Assembly: GCF_000715075.1 (NCBI RefSeq)
Contig: NC_134100.1
Coordinates: 32,966,042-33,030,041 of the forward strand
Direction of reading: 5' to 3'
Length of the DNA: 64,000 nt
DNA from: Nicotiana tabacum
Taxonomy: Eukaryota > Streptophyta > Magnoliopsida > Solanales > Solanaceae
Shown here: positions 11,529-23,773 of the stretch, piece after piece
Numbering within the stretch: the stretch's first letter is position 1
How the letters are laid out: each line of letters opens with the position of its first letter
Translations under genes and position numbers: made by a program
Notes under the pieces: model-generated
Databases searched by the model: none
What the model saw: the letters and a program-made list of their open reading frames with translations, nothing else
Told to the model about the DNA's origin: nothing

Positions 11529-14500
11529 TATCACAACTCAAAAATCCAACTAGTCGTAATGGCACATAATCTAACCCGCTAGGTAAGCCAATAACAATAA
11601 ACATAATCCAAAGATAACGATAAGATTCAAAAAGTAAAATAACTGAATTTAATACATTTTCCCAAATGACTGGTAGTACAAGTCATGAGCTTCTAAGACT
11701 TAGAATTTACAAAACTGGTATGAAATAAATACATCCTCTGCTCGAGATATACATAAATAGATTTACAAATCCAAAGCTACCATGAATAAGAGGCAGCAAT
11801 AACCGAAATGCAGGTACATCGTCAATGCCAGCTCCCGCTATACACAGAATCATCAACTCCAAAATTTGCACGCAAGGTGTAGAAGTGTAGTATGAGTACA
11901 ACTGACCCCATGTACTCAATAAGTAACAAACCTAACCTTAGGTTGAAAGTAGTGGCGAGATCAGAAAATGGTCAGAGTCCAACACCAATGGCTAATAACA
12001 ACCCATAAATAATGAAGGCAGTACAAGCAATAAATCAAAAGATATTATGCTCAGCTCGTTCATAGTTAAAAAAATAGACATGCTTTCAGGTGTAACAATA
12101 AGCCCAAATCTTTCACCGTAGTCATCAAAATATGAGTATATAAGAAAAACAGTGATTTTTTCAAACTTTGAACAACAGATGAGACTTTTCATTATGAGAT
12201 AGCATGGGAAAAGTACATCTCTATGCCTACATGTCAATATACATGTCAAGTCATCAGTTATCATATACTGTCTAGCATGATGAATATACATCTCAATGTC
12301 AACATGTCAAATGTACTTGTCAAATCTTTAATTTCACAATATCGTCTAGCATGAGGAATATACATCTCAGTGCCTACATGTCAAGTGTACATCTCAAATC
12401 ATGAATGCCATAATACTGTCTAGCATGAGGAAAATACATCTCTATGCCTACATGCCAAGTATGCATGTCAAATGAATGATTTCATGGTGATATTCCCAAG
12501 TACTCTTACCCTCAACACACTCAAGTTGTCTGTCTCAATTGCCCACTTCATCACACATACACACAATCACTCAGCATTGTGCAGGTGCCTGGCTCATCAC
12601 CCCCTCACCAAAGAACATGTATATATATATCACTGTGCATGCGCTCACTGCTGGTATGTCAGACTCCGGAGGGGCGGATCCTGCCCAAGCACTAATCAAA
12701 ATTCTATAAGGCCTGCTGCGGCGTGCAGCCCAATCCAAAATAATAAATATGATAATAAGGCCTGTTGCGGCGTGCATCCTGATCCACAATAAATATTAAT
12801 AGTAATAAAGCTAATATGGCCTGCTACGGCGTGCATCCCGATCCACAATAACACTCATAACACGGCTCTCAGGCCCACTTCAGTCATCAATCTCTCAAGT
12901 CTCAAGGGCTCACAATCTTATACCACTCAGCCCAAATAATGATAACATGTGATGTTATAGTGAATGATGAATAGAGACTTTGATATAATATGAAAATGAA
13001 GAATCATGACTGAGTATATAATTACAGTTAGAGAAGATAACTCAAAATAATAGCCTCATAAGGTCTAAACCGAATAAGCACATAGCCTAAACATGATTTC
13101 TAACATGAATCACAGCTCAATTACTCTAACAAGTAGGAAATACACGGATAGAACAAGATATAACAGCAAAAGAAGTCCGATCATAGTCCAATAGTCAACT
13201 TGATTCATGATTACCACGATGCACGCCCACACGCTCATCACCTAGAATGTGCGTCACCCCTATACATCTCTTATAACATAGTTGTCAGGGTTAAGTACCC
13301 TCAAATCCAAGTTTAGATATGTTACTTACCTCGAACAAGCCTAATCCAATACCGAGGAAGCCAAACAATGCTCTAGAAACTCCATCCCACGCGTATCAAC
13401 CTCCGAACGGCTCAAAACTAGCCAAAAGCAACTCAAAAACTTCAAATAATGCCTAAGGAAAAAATTCCAAATGATAAAGGTCGAGTCTTTATATATTTAT
13501 TCAAAGTCAACCAAAAAGTCAAACTCAGGCCCGCACCTCGGAACTCTACAAAACTTACACTACTAATTTTACTCAAACTCGACTCTGAATCGATGTTCAA
13601 AACATAAAAATTCACTATAGGAAAGTGTAGATAAAAACCCTCAATTTCTCTCTAAAATTCATAATCCAAATGCCTAAATAGAAGATAGATTCATGAAATA
13701 TGATCAAAACCGAGTAGAAAACACTTATCCTAGTCCATGTGGTAAATATTGCCTTGAAAATCGCCCAAATCCGAGCTCCATAACTCAAAATACGATAAAA
13801 TGAACCCAAAATTCAGACATTTGATGTTTTAATGCACTGCCAGTGGTCCTTCGCGATCGCGATCACAAACCTCGCGATCAAGATTCCAAAGTTGTCTAGC
13901 AAAGTTTTTACCCTTCGCGATCGCGGCCATTTCCTCGTGATCGCAATGAACAAATTCCATTACCTTCCTAAACTCTCTCTAGATAGCCTGTAGTAGCACG
14001 ACCATAACCTTTTGTACAAAACTCCAAATTACAAACAACTTGATTTCGGAAAACTAAAAACAAAGCGCTACAACTTTCGTTTTTTGGATCATCTCCAAAT
14101 TCATTATGGATTGCAAGATATAAGCTTCTAAATCAGTGACAGTAGAATTTCTTCTTCGCGAACGCGATTCACAATGTCCAATTTTTCCATATTACTCTTC
14201 GCGATTGGGACCAATTCTCCGCGATTGCGATATATGGCCTAAAAATGGTGCGAAACAACCCCGAAACTCACCCGCTCGAAACCCCGTCCGAACATACCAA
14301 CAAGTCATAAAATATAGCACGGACCTATTCGAGGCCTCAAATCACACATAACAACATCAAAACCACGAATCGTCGTTCAAGATCAATCTATTAAGTTCTT
14401 AAACTTCAAACTTCGAACCAAGCATCCAATTCAAGCCTAAAATATCTGGAGTGAACCCAAATTTTGCATATAAGTTCCAAACGACTTAACAAACCTATTC

Positions 14501-14907
14501 CAACTCCCAGAACAACAATTCGAACCCGATATCATCAAAGTCAACTCTCTGTCAAACTTATGAACGTTCCAAACCTTCAAATTTCCAACTTTCGCCTATT
14601 AGTGCCGAATCCCTCTAGAAACATCCAAATGCAAATCCAGGCATACACCCAAGTTCAAAATTACTATCCGGACCTAACAAAACCATCAAAACTCTTATCC
14701 GAGGTCAAATACACAAAAGTCAAACTTAGTCAACGCTTCCAACTTAAGACTTCAAACATGAAAATCTTTCTTCCAAAATAATTTTGAATCACCCAAAAAT
14801 CGAAACTGAAGATACACACAAGTCATATAACATCATATAAAGATACTCAAGACTTCAAATAGCTGAACGGAATGCAAATGCTCAAAACGACCGGTTGGGT
14901 CGTATCA
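11529..14907 (-). mobile_element. LTR B2 (shared middle LTR of array B)
   Basis: It runs from TATCACAACTC (terminal TG changed to TA) to GGGTCGTATCA, 3379 bases. It serves as the 3' LTR of region B-b and the 5' LTR of region B-a. No second LTR copy or target duplication separates the two internal regions, so they share this single LTR. It contains the 74-bp minisatellite, three copies of a GGCGTGCA...CGATCCACAATAA unit (about 12710-12850) and the GCGATCGCG cluster. Confidence 0.85.
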
Positions 14908-14920
14908 TTCTCCCCCACTT
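14908..14920 (-). other. Polypurine tract of internal region B-b
   Basis: The minus strand reads AAGTGGGGGAGAA directly before the LTR start, one G shorter than its partner at 7707-7720. The pre-PPT word CGTTCGAGGATGAACG lies just upstream. Confidence 0.85.
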
Positions 14921-17900
14921 AAATATACGTTCATCCTCGAACGTGTTAAGAATCGTTTCAAAGTCATCAAGTCACTATGTAAACTCCCCATGCACATACT
15001 CGTGGGTGATATCACGTCACCCCAATCCATATAAGCCCGACGACACAACCCAACTGAAGATCCTTTCTTCAACCTTAGCCCGTAAACCTTGGAATCAAAT
15101 CTCCAACATCTGGAATCCATTACATGACCCGACCCTCACATCTATACACTGTATAAGTCTGAACAAGTTGTACGAAGCCATAACCATAACCCAAGATGTA
15201 ATCACATAATATACCACATAACTCACATACTCACAGCAATAGCTTCTTACCACGATAGCTGCCCAAAAACAAACACGATACCAGAAATAAACCTCATATC
15301 AAATAAAACCTTGTTCTAAAGCTTCGTACACCGCCAATGATGAATGAAACACGCAGAAACTCATAACAACTCATCAAATCAAAAAGTCGTGGAACTCTCT
15401 CGCCCGATAAGAACTATTGCTAAGTTATAAGCTGACTTCCGATATTATTCTCCCAAACGTATCGTATTCAAATTCGATAGCACTCGTTCCAGGTCCAATG
15501 ACCTCATCTCACTCAATACAAGCTGCTCTACTGACATGCCACTCCAATAGTACCTATGCCACAAACTGTGCAAATCCGTGCACCGATAAGCAACAACTCA
15601 AATGCACCCAAAACAGAAAGTGAATCAAATGAGAGATCCGTCTCGCAGGCTTAACCTGTACCACCGAAAACGCAATGCAATGAACCCATCACACATAGTA
15701 TATACAAGACGCACGAATCTAACACAAAAGATCATATCTCAACATAACTCCACTGCAATGCGTGACCCCATCCAAACACCGGTCCATATGTAATACCTCG
15801 ATGCTCAAAATCAACAACCATACACAAGTAAAAAACAACCATATGAAGTGCATGACCATAACCATAGAGAAACAGATAGCACAATATACCACCAACATGA
15901 AAGACCATAACCAAGGCACAATCAGCCATTCGACACCTCAATAACCATCTCTCTCAAATTGTTTCCACAGGGTCAAAATATAAATGCATGTAGTATGCGA
16001 ATAATCAACAGATCACAACCCATTAGCATAGAAGAGCAACACATAGAACGTATCGGAACACGAACTAGCTCAACTCCACTTGAAGGTCACACCACTCAAC
16101 AGTAACAATGCTGAGTCTATAAATTCGACCCGGTATAGAGTACACATCCTTATTAGGCATACCAATGGGGCCCCAAATCAACTCCGGTCATCCATATATA
16201 GATAAATAACCCTCCAAAATTTTGACCAAACCATAACACATACTATTAGCTATCTAACTTTGGCCATACTTCACAGTCTGTAACCAAGGAACAATATTCC
16301 TTTGAGAACTCCCAGCCTCCAAATCTCTAGAATACCAGAATCATCGTATTCGATCCCAACTCAACCACTCAAGTGACTGACACATCCTTCATACACAATC
16401 ATTCCACGAGAAATACTTAGAAAATTCTTCCGTGCCACATAGAAAAATCTGAACATCAGCAGTCGACCGACCAGCAGAGTACCGCAATACCAATAAAGCA
16501 TTAGTAAGTCAAAATACAGTGCGCCTTCTAAAATACGCGCCCTTCACAGGTAATACCAAGTAGTACTAGCATTCATCTAAATATCTGGAGCCGTCCATGA
16601 TGTCTAAGAATTCCTGACCTTCCCTTCAAAACTAAACCGCGACCTTGCACATGCAAGTCTAAATCCCACACGGCGCACTGCATCTATCATGCCAACTTAT
16701 TAAAACACGAGAACCATGTTATCGACCCTGAGTCACAAGTAGATTACATACTCAATTAGCTAGAAACCTTCCACCTGATCATATTCAAGAGAAAATTACA
16801 ACTCACAACAAACTCCCTATGCTTGTAGAAAATATCAACCCCAAGCCCTGGTTGAAATAATCGAGAACTCCACGAGACCCATTTGCACATAAAGAAGCCA
16901 TCAGAACTGAATTCCTCGAACACAACCAAGTCACGCAGGTCACCAAGCCCAAGAATATTGCCACAAAACACATGTAGAGACTCACCACATCATAAGAACC
17001 AAAAGAATCAATTATACCCATTACCAAGCTGACCCAATCTGCCACCAAGATGCCCTATTTCTCCGAGTTCCTTCCAAATTGCCTTCAAGTTAACACTTCT
17101 CCTTTCCAGTACACTACGATTCTTAACCCAAAACTCACTACAAGAGATCATAGCATGAAACTACATCGCCCTGAAGCCCATAAGACATTGTATTCCCTCT
17201 TAAGCACCCCAAAGTACCACAACCGAGATACCCACTCTGAGGAGAGCTTCTGTGAATGTGACGTTGTTTCCTTAACATCTCTGATGCTGAAATGTAGAAT
17301 CCATAATGACATAGAAATTTTGTGGGTCCCAACACCATTCAATGCAATCTCAGATCTTAGCCTTTTACAATTCCTGAAATTTCTCAAATGCAACATATGA
17401 ATCTTGAATGCATTAGAACCTTCTCGAGGGTCCTCCAACCTATCCAATCTCAAATGCACCGCCTAAACAAGTCGAACGACATGTGCTCCAGTATCACACC
17501 AACACCCCAAGAAGTAATCCACACCCCTAAGAAATCGAGTGAATCCCTTTTCTTAGTACATTACATCCATCACAAACATCAAACCTAAACCATTCCAAGA
17601 CCTCTGTATATCCATAAGGCGTAATGCATTATGCATCTAGAAATTTCCTTGCTTAAGTCATCCTCAAAACCAACCTTTTCAAGTCGTAACCGATCCACAA
17701 GTATGCCTCCGACCGAAACCAATACAACACATAACCATGCAATCAAATCATCGATAGTAGACTCCCCCACTTCACTCACAGTCGTAGAACAAAACATCTG
17801 ATAACTCATAATACCTATACTCTATTACTACTATAATCCCACGCTGAGGTTCAACTAAATTTGTCATAAACTCATGCAACACAAACCATACAATGCCTCA

Positions 17901-18540
17901 AATCATCTGCTAAGCTCACATTCATCCTCGTGACCGTCAAGTCAACTTTCTCAACCAATCCAAACTCAAATCGTAACACATATAACTCTCTGGTAGAAAG
18001 AAACTCTCCACACAATATCATAAGGATCACACATCCGTTGACCACCCCGCAGGAGATAACCCACACGCTTAACCTCAAATTGGCATTTCACTACATCCTA
18101 CCATGGCCACAACCATCATGCAATCATGATCATAACTCGAGACTGTACAACACAACAAGACAGAAATCAAGCATCCAATAGTCCTTCTCACATCCCAAGC
18201 AACCCTTCTCATCACATCAAGCCATATGAACACATCTCGCAATCACCTCACATTCATCATATAGCTATCCAACCACTCACCAAGCTATAAATCCCACTTC
18301 TAGGGACACTACTGGACGTATGGGTCCAAAAGCACATACTTACACAACCAAAACCACCGAGTCCAAGCTGCAGTCTGAACTTGGCCTCAAGTACCCCAGA
18401 TTGGCCCATCACCAAACGCGAAAAACACATCTCGCACCTCATCCATGGAATCACAAGCCGCCGATGCACAGCTAATACCGAGCGCTCACAAACGCATATG
18501 AGTGAGTGCAAGGAATTCAAAGAGGTATGCTTCAAGCTGA

Positions 18541-18680
18541 ATCAATGTCGCACGATAAGGAAAGAATGATGGGAAATTTATCCTAAATGCCCTGTAGCCT
18601 CTCGAAGATAGGTATGGACGTCATCATACCGATATGAAAGACTCTACTAGACACTTGCCATGACTCGTAGAACCTATAAA
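18541..18680 (-). promoter_or_regulatory. Conserved leader downstream of the primer site, region B-b
   Basis: On the element strand the leader contains GTCTAGTAGAGTCTT, then a GAGGCTACAGGGCATTTAGG block and TTATCGTGCGACATT. The same blocks occur in B-a (about 11370-11505). The coding element D has TTTAGTAGAGTCTTGCAGATC, GAGAGGCTGCGAAACTG and TTATCGTGCGAATTT at 26270-26380, in the same order. A leader kept between coding and non-coding families is a candidate packaging or dimerisation region. That function is inferred. Confidence 0.55.
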
Positions 18681-18684
18681 CCTA

Positions 18685-18698
18685 GAGCTCTGATACCA
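18685..18698 (-). other. Primer binding site (tRNA-Met type), internal region B-b
   Basis: The minus strand reads TGGTATCAGAGCTC three bases after the LTR end GGGTCGTGACA. This is a perfect copy of the common plant initiator-Met primer site. Confidence 0.92.
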
Positions 18699-18701
18699 AC
18701 T

Positions 18702-21700
18702 TGTCACGACCCAAAAATTCAACTAGTCGTGATGGAACCTAACCCAACCCGCTAGGTAAGCCAATAACTGTAAACATAATCTAAAGATAATGATAAGAGT
18801 CAAAAAATGAAATAACTGAATTTAATACATTTTCCCCAAGGACTGGTAGTACAAGTCATGAGCTTCTAAGACTTAGAATTTCCAAAGCTGGTACGAAATA
18901 AATACATCCTCTGTTCGAAATATACTATAAACATATTTACAAATATAAAGCTACCATAAATAAGAGGTAGTAATAATCGAAATGCGGGTACATCTTCAAT
19001 GCCAGCTCCCGCCATACACAGCAACATTAGCTCCAAAATTTGCACGCAAGGTGCAGAAGTATAGTATGAGTACAACCGACCCCATGTACTCAATAAGTAA
19101 CAAACCTAATCTTAGGTTGAAAAAAGTGACGAGCTCAGAAAACGGCCGAAATCCAACATCAATAGCCAAATAACAACTCGTAATAATATAATGAAGGTCG
19201 TACAAGCAATAACTAAAATGATATTATGCTCAGCTCGTTCACAACTACAAAAAATAGACATGCTTTTTAGGTATAACAGTAAAGCCTAAATCTTTGACCG
19301 AAGTCACCAAAATTTGAGTATATAAAAAAAACTATGATTTTTCCTAAACTTTCAACAACACATGAGATATTTCATTATCAGATAGCATGAGGAAAGTACA
19401 TATCTATGCCTACATGTCAATATGCATGTCAAGTCATTAGTTATCATATACCATCTAGCAAGAATAATATACATCTTAATGCCTAAATGTCAAATGTACA
19501 TGTCAAATCATGAATGTCATAATACCGTCTAGCATGAGGAATATACATCTCAACGCCTACATGTCAAGTGTACATGTCAAATCATGAATGCCACAATACC
19601 GTCTAGCATGAAAAAAATGCATCTCTATTCCTACATGCCAAGTATGTATGTCAAATGAATGATTTCACGTTAATATTCCCAGGTACTCTCACCCACAACA
19701 TACTCAAGCTTTTTCTCAATTACCTACTTCATCACACACATAAAATCACTTAGTAGTGTACGGGTGTCTAGCTCATAATTCCCTGACCAAAGCACGTGTA
19801 TATATATCATTGTGCCTCCGCTCACTGCTGGTATGTCAGACTCTGGAGGGGCGAATCCTGCCCAAGCGCTAATCAAAAGCCTATAAGGCCTGCTGTGGCG
19901 TGCAGCCCGATCCACAATAATAAATAAGCCAATAAGGCCTGCTGCAGTGTGCAGCCCGATCCACAATAATAATAATAGTAATAAAGCTAATATGACCTGC
20001 TACGAAGTGCAACCCTATCCACAATAACACTCACAACACGGCTCTCAGGCCCACCTCAATCATCAATCTCTCAAGTCTCAAGGGCTCACAATCTCATACC
20101 ACTCAACCCAAACAATGATAACATGTGATGTAATAGTGAATGATGAACAAAAACTGAGATATGATATGCAATTGAAGAATCATGACTTAGTATATAATTA
20201 CAGTTAGAGCAGATAAGTCAAAACAACAAAAATAGCCTTATTTGGCCTCAATAAGCACATAGCCTAAACATGATATCTAACATGAATCACAACTCAATTA
20301 CTCTAACAAGTAGGAATTACACGGATAGAACAAGATATAACAGCTAAACAATCTGGAATTACACGGATAGAATAAGATATAACAGCTAAACAATCTGGTC
20401 ATAGTCTAATAGACAACTTGAATCATGATTACCCCGGTGCATGCCCACACGCTCGTCACCTAGCATGTGCGTCACCCCAATACATCCTTTATAACATAGT
20501 ACCCAGGGTTAAGTACCTTCAAATCCAAGTTTAGTTATGTTACTTACTTTGAACAAGTAAAATTCAATACCAAGCAAGCCAAACAATATTATAAAAATAC
20601 CATCCCGTGCGTATCAACCTCCGAACGACTTGAAACTAGCCAAAAGCAATTCAAAAATATCAAATAATGCCTAAGGAAAAAATTCCAAATGATAAAGGTT
20701 AAGTCTTTACACATTTACTCTAAGTCAACGAAAAAGTCAAACCCAGGCTCGCACCTCAGAACTCAAAAACTTACAAAATCTGACAACCCATTCAATTATG
20801 AGTCCAACTATACTTATTTCACTCAAATCCAACTCCGGATCAATGTTCAAAACTCAAAAATTCACTTTAGGAAAGTTTAGGCAAAAACACTCAATTTCTC
20901 TTTAAAATTCATAATACAAGCGCCAAAATCAAAGATAGATTCATGAAATATAATTAAAACTGAGTAGAAAATACTTACCCCAATTCATGTGGTAAATATT
21001 ACGTCCAAAATCGCCCAAATCCGAGTTCCATAGCTCAAAATATGATAAAATGAACTTAAAATCCGGAAATTTGATGTTTTAATGCACTGCCAGTGGTCCT
21101 TTTTCGCGATCGCTATCACAAACCTCGCGATCACTATTCCAAAATTATCCGGCACAATTTTTTACCCTTCGCGATCACGGCCATTTTCCCGCGATCACAA
21201 TGAAAAACTTCTATTACCTTCCTAAACTCTTTCCAGACAGCCTGTAGTAGAACGACCATGATATTTTGTACAAAACTCCAAATGACAAACAATTTGATTT
21301 TTGAAAAACTAGAAAAAAAGAGCTATAATTTTTGTTTTTAGATCATCTCCAAATTAATTATAGATTGCAAAATATAAGTTTCTAAAGTTAGCTTAGTGAC
21401 TCCGCAATCATGACGTACACCCATGTAGCCAAAAACCAGTAATTGAAAATGGCCTAAAAATTATCCGAAATAACCCCGAAACTCACCGAAGACCTTCGGA
21501 ACCCTGTACGAACATACCAATAAGTCATAATATATAACACGGACCTGTTCGAGGCCTCATATCACACATAGCAACATCAAAATCACGAATCTTCGATTGA
21601 GATCAATCTCTTAATTTCATAAACTTCAAACTTCGAACTACGCGTCCGATTCAAGCCTAACCAATCCGGAGTGCACCCAAATTTTGCATACAAGTTCTAA

Positions 21701-22126
21701 ATGACATAACAAACCTATTCCAACTCCCGGAACAACAATTCGAACCCGATATCATCAAAGTCAACTCTCGGTCAAACTTATGAACATTCCAAACCTTCAA
21801 ATTTCCAACTTTCGCAAATTAGTGTCGAAACCTTCTAGAAATATCCAAATACAAATTCGGGCATACGCCCAAATCCAAAATCACTATCCGAACCTAACAG
21901 ACTCATCAAAACTCCAATCTGAGATCAAACCCAAAAGTGAAACTTGGTGAACTCTTCCCACTTAAGGTATCAAATATGAAAATCATTCTTCCAAACTAAT
22001 TTCAAAATCACCCGAAAATCGAAACCGACGGTACATACAAGTCATAATACATCATATGAAGCTACTCAAGACTTCAAACAGCTGAACGGAATGCAAATGC
22101 TCAAAACGACCGGTTGGGTCATTACA
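18702..22126 (-). mobile_element. LTR B3 (5' terminal LTR of array B)
   Basis: It runs from TGTCACGACCC to GGGTCATTACA, 3425 bases, with the same internal landmarks as B1 and B2: the 74-bp minisatellite near 19385-19665, CGATCCACAATAA units near 19900-20030 and the CpG cluster near 21100. It also has a private duplication near 20310-20400, where GAATTACACGGATAGAA and AACAGCTAAACAATCTGG each occur twice. Confidence 0.85.
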
Positions 22127-22577
22127 TCGAGCATGCATACATGTATAATAACATCATGCAAACTCGCTCGCTACCTCAAATCAACAAAACAAAATCAGAA
22201 ATCACGAATCGATCATCAAAATTTAAGGTTTTTCAAAGTTTAAACTCATTTTTCCAACTTTCCACATAACGCACCAAAACGCCCTTGGGTCTTCTGGAAT
22301 CCCAACCAAACATCAGTACAAGTCCAAAAATTTCGTACGAACCTACGAAAATCGTCAAAATACATATACGAGGTTGTTTACCAAAATCGTTGACCATGGT
22401 CAACTCTAATTGTTTTTAAAGTCAAAAATTATATTTTCTTTAAACTTTTACGTAAAAGCTTTTCGGAAAACGACATGGACCACACACACAAATAAATAAA
22501 TATCAAATGAAGTTATAAGAGGTCTCGAAATATGGAAATAAAGGCTAGTACTCAAAAGGATCCTTCGGGTCATCACA
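22127..22577 (-). mobile_element. 5' LTR of element A, proximal part
   Basis: Immediately beyond array B this sequence ends GGGTCATCACA. Its last 130 bases align with the start of the 3' LTR at 1-108. It therefore completes the LTR begun at 3217 and marks the outer boundary of element A. Confidence 0.75.
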
Positions 22578-23773
22578 AAATGAATCTTCTTCGTTGAATT
22601 TTTTTGATATTTTATATAGGTTAGATCAGGTAAAATGAGTATATAAATAATGTTTGAACCCACTTGATACAAGCTGATCTCATATAAAGATGGTTTAGTG
22701 GGTTCAAAATCAAATAAAGGATCGGGAGTTTAAAACCTAACAGTAGCTTTTGAGTAGTTTTGTCCTGAGTCACCATGTGCACCACAAGTGCACGTGAGCC
22801 TAATAAATTGGGGGGGCGGGGGAGGGGGGTTAGCATATTTAGTTAATTCTTATTTAAATAATGATCTAGCTATTTTATTCCCTTAGCTAGTTTAAATGAA
22901 GTCTATTTTTTTAATATCTATTTTCTAATTTATTTCTTTTTTGATTTTATATTTGATCTCCTACTCAAATCCAATAAGAATTAATCTACAGTCTATTTAA
23001 CTTCATAAGATCAAAAAAATTTATAAAGTAAAATCTTACATTATTTTTGATAAAATATGCAAGTGCAAATCTTGAAATTATTTCTAATTTGTTAGGTCAT
23101 GTTAAACTAGTTTATCCTAAATTGCTTATTTGTGTTACATAGATTGTTTGTTCACTTTATAAGCTATATATCTTCTCTTATAATATCTACCGGTTTATTT
23201 TTAGTTATAACTCTTTAGTTTTTTGCTGTCCTATTATTTTTGTTAATTAAAAACTTTATTATTTGTTAAATTTATTAGAGTCTAATAAAACTCTAAATTA
23301 TGTAAATAGAATTTATTTTAAAGTTTAAATGAAAATACAAAATAAGATATATAAATTGTTAACATTTTTAGTTAATGCAATTGTTTTTTGTTAAAAATTT
23401 TAAGTTTCATCCTATTTTTTGAAAGAAAAGCTTTCTGACCTTAAAATTATTCATTTTAAGGTAGCATTATGAACCCAAAAAGAGGCACCGGACAAATCCC
23501 GCTTGGGGTTGTTGTCAGTACAACCCCTATCATCGGTTAACATTTTTTTAGTTGAACCCACTTGTGTAAAATCTTGGGTCTGCCATTGTATCCTACAAAT
23601 TTTGTATGACCAATGGCATATGTTTAGTTGAATAACAATGTCTCTAATTAGGTTTTAGGTTCAAATTTTTGTAGAGGCAAAAATACTAGAGGTAATTTCT
23701 TCCATCTATTTTAGTTGTTGTGGACACAATTTCTTGGTGCTTATACTTGTGGCAATAGCATGTGCTTTATGAA
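22578..23773. other. Unassigned AT-rich interval
   Basis: This is the only stretch over 1 kb not assigned to a retrotransposon. It is strongly AT-rich, has no substantial open frame and holds a G-run (22810-22829). Around 23465-23590 there is a low-complexity sequence resembling degenerate repeat consensus (GAACCCAAAAAGAGGCACC, later TTGAACCCACTTGTG). It may be pre-insertion genomic DNA or an old repeat. Confidence 0.4.
22810..22829 (+). other. G-rich run with quadruplex potential
   Basis: Runs of 7, 5 and 6 G residues are separated by single bases. This gives enough G triplets for an intramolecular G-quadruplex on the plus strand. It lies in AT-rich DNA next to a GTGCACTTGTGGTGCAC-like inverted word near 22775-22795. 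Confidence 0.5.

Larger units (their letters stand above)
14908..18701 (-). mobile_element. Internal region B-b, non-coding
   Basis: This 3794-base region lies between LTRs B3 and B2. Like B-a it shows no recognisable gag-pol. Both copies retain the same primer site, leader and polypurine tract. A 92-residue minus-strand frame (18257-18535) sits where gag would start but has no recognisable domain and is broken in B-a. Reciprocal indels show neither copy is a recent duplicate of the other. Confidence 0.8.
4210..22126 (-). mobile_element. Non-autonomous LARD-like array B: LTR-internal-LTR-internal-LTR
   Basis: Three long LTRs (4210-7706, 11529-14907, 18702-22126) alternate with two internal regions. 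Each internal region has a tRNA-Met-type primer site at its high-coordinate end and a polypurine tract at its low-coordinate end, so the array reads on the minus strand. Neither internal region encodes gag or pol, which fits the class of large retrotransposon derivatives (LARDs). Outer 5-base flanks are CCGAA (4205-4209) and TCGAG (22127-22131), matching at 3 of 5 positions with two transitions, plausibly a decayed target duplication. The array sits within the 5' LTR of element A. Unequal recombination between LTRs is the simplest origin. Confidence 0.85.

Noticed and set aside
18257..18535. 92-residue frame as gag of family B
   Set aside because: It has no recognisable domain, and the matching frame in the other internal copy is broken by a single-base difference.
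22578..23773. Host gene or promoter in the only unassigned interval
   Set aside because: No splice-consistent coding segment, no substantial frame and no recognisable promoter architecture were visible.
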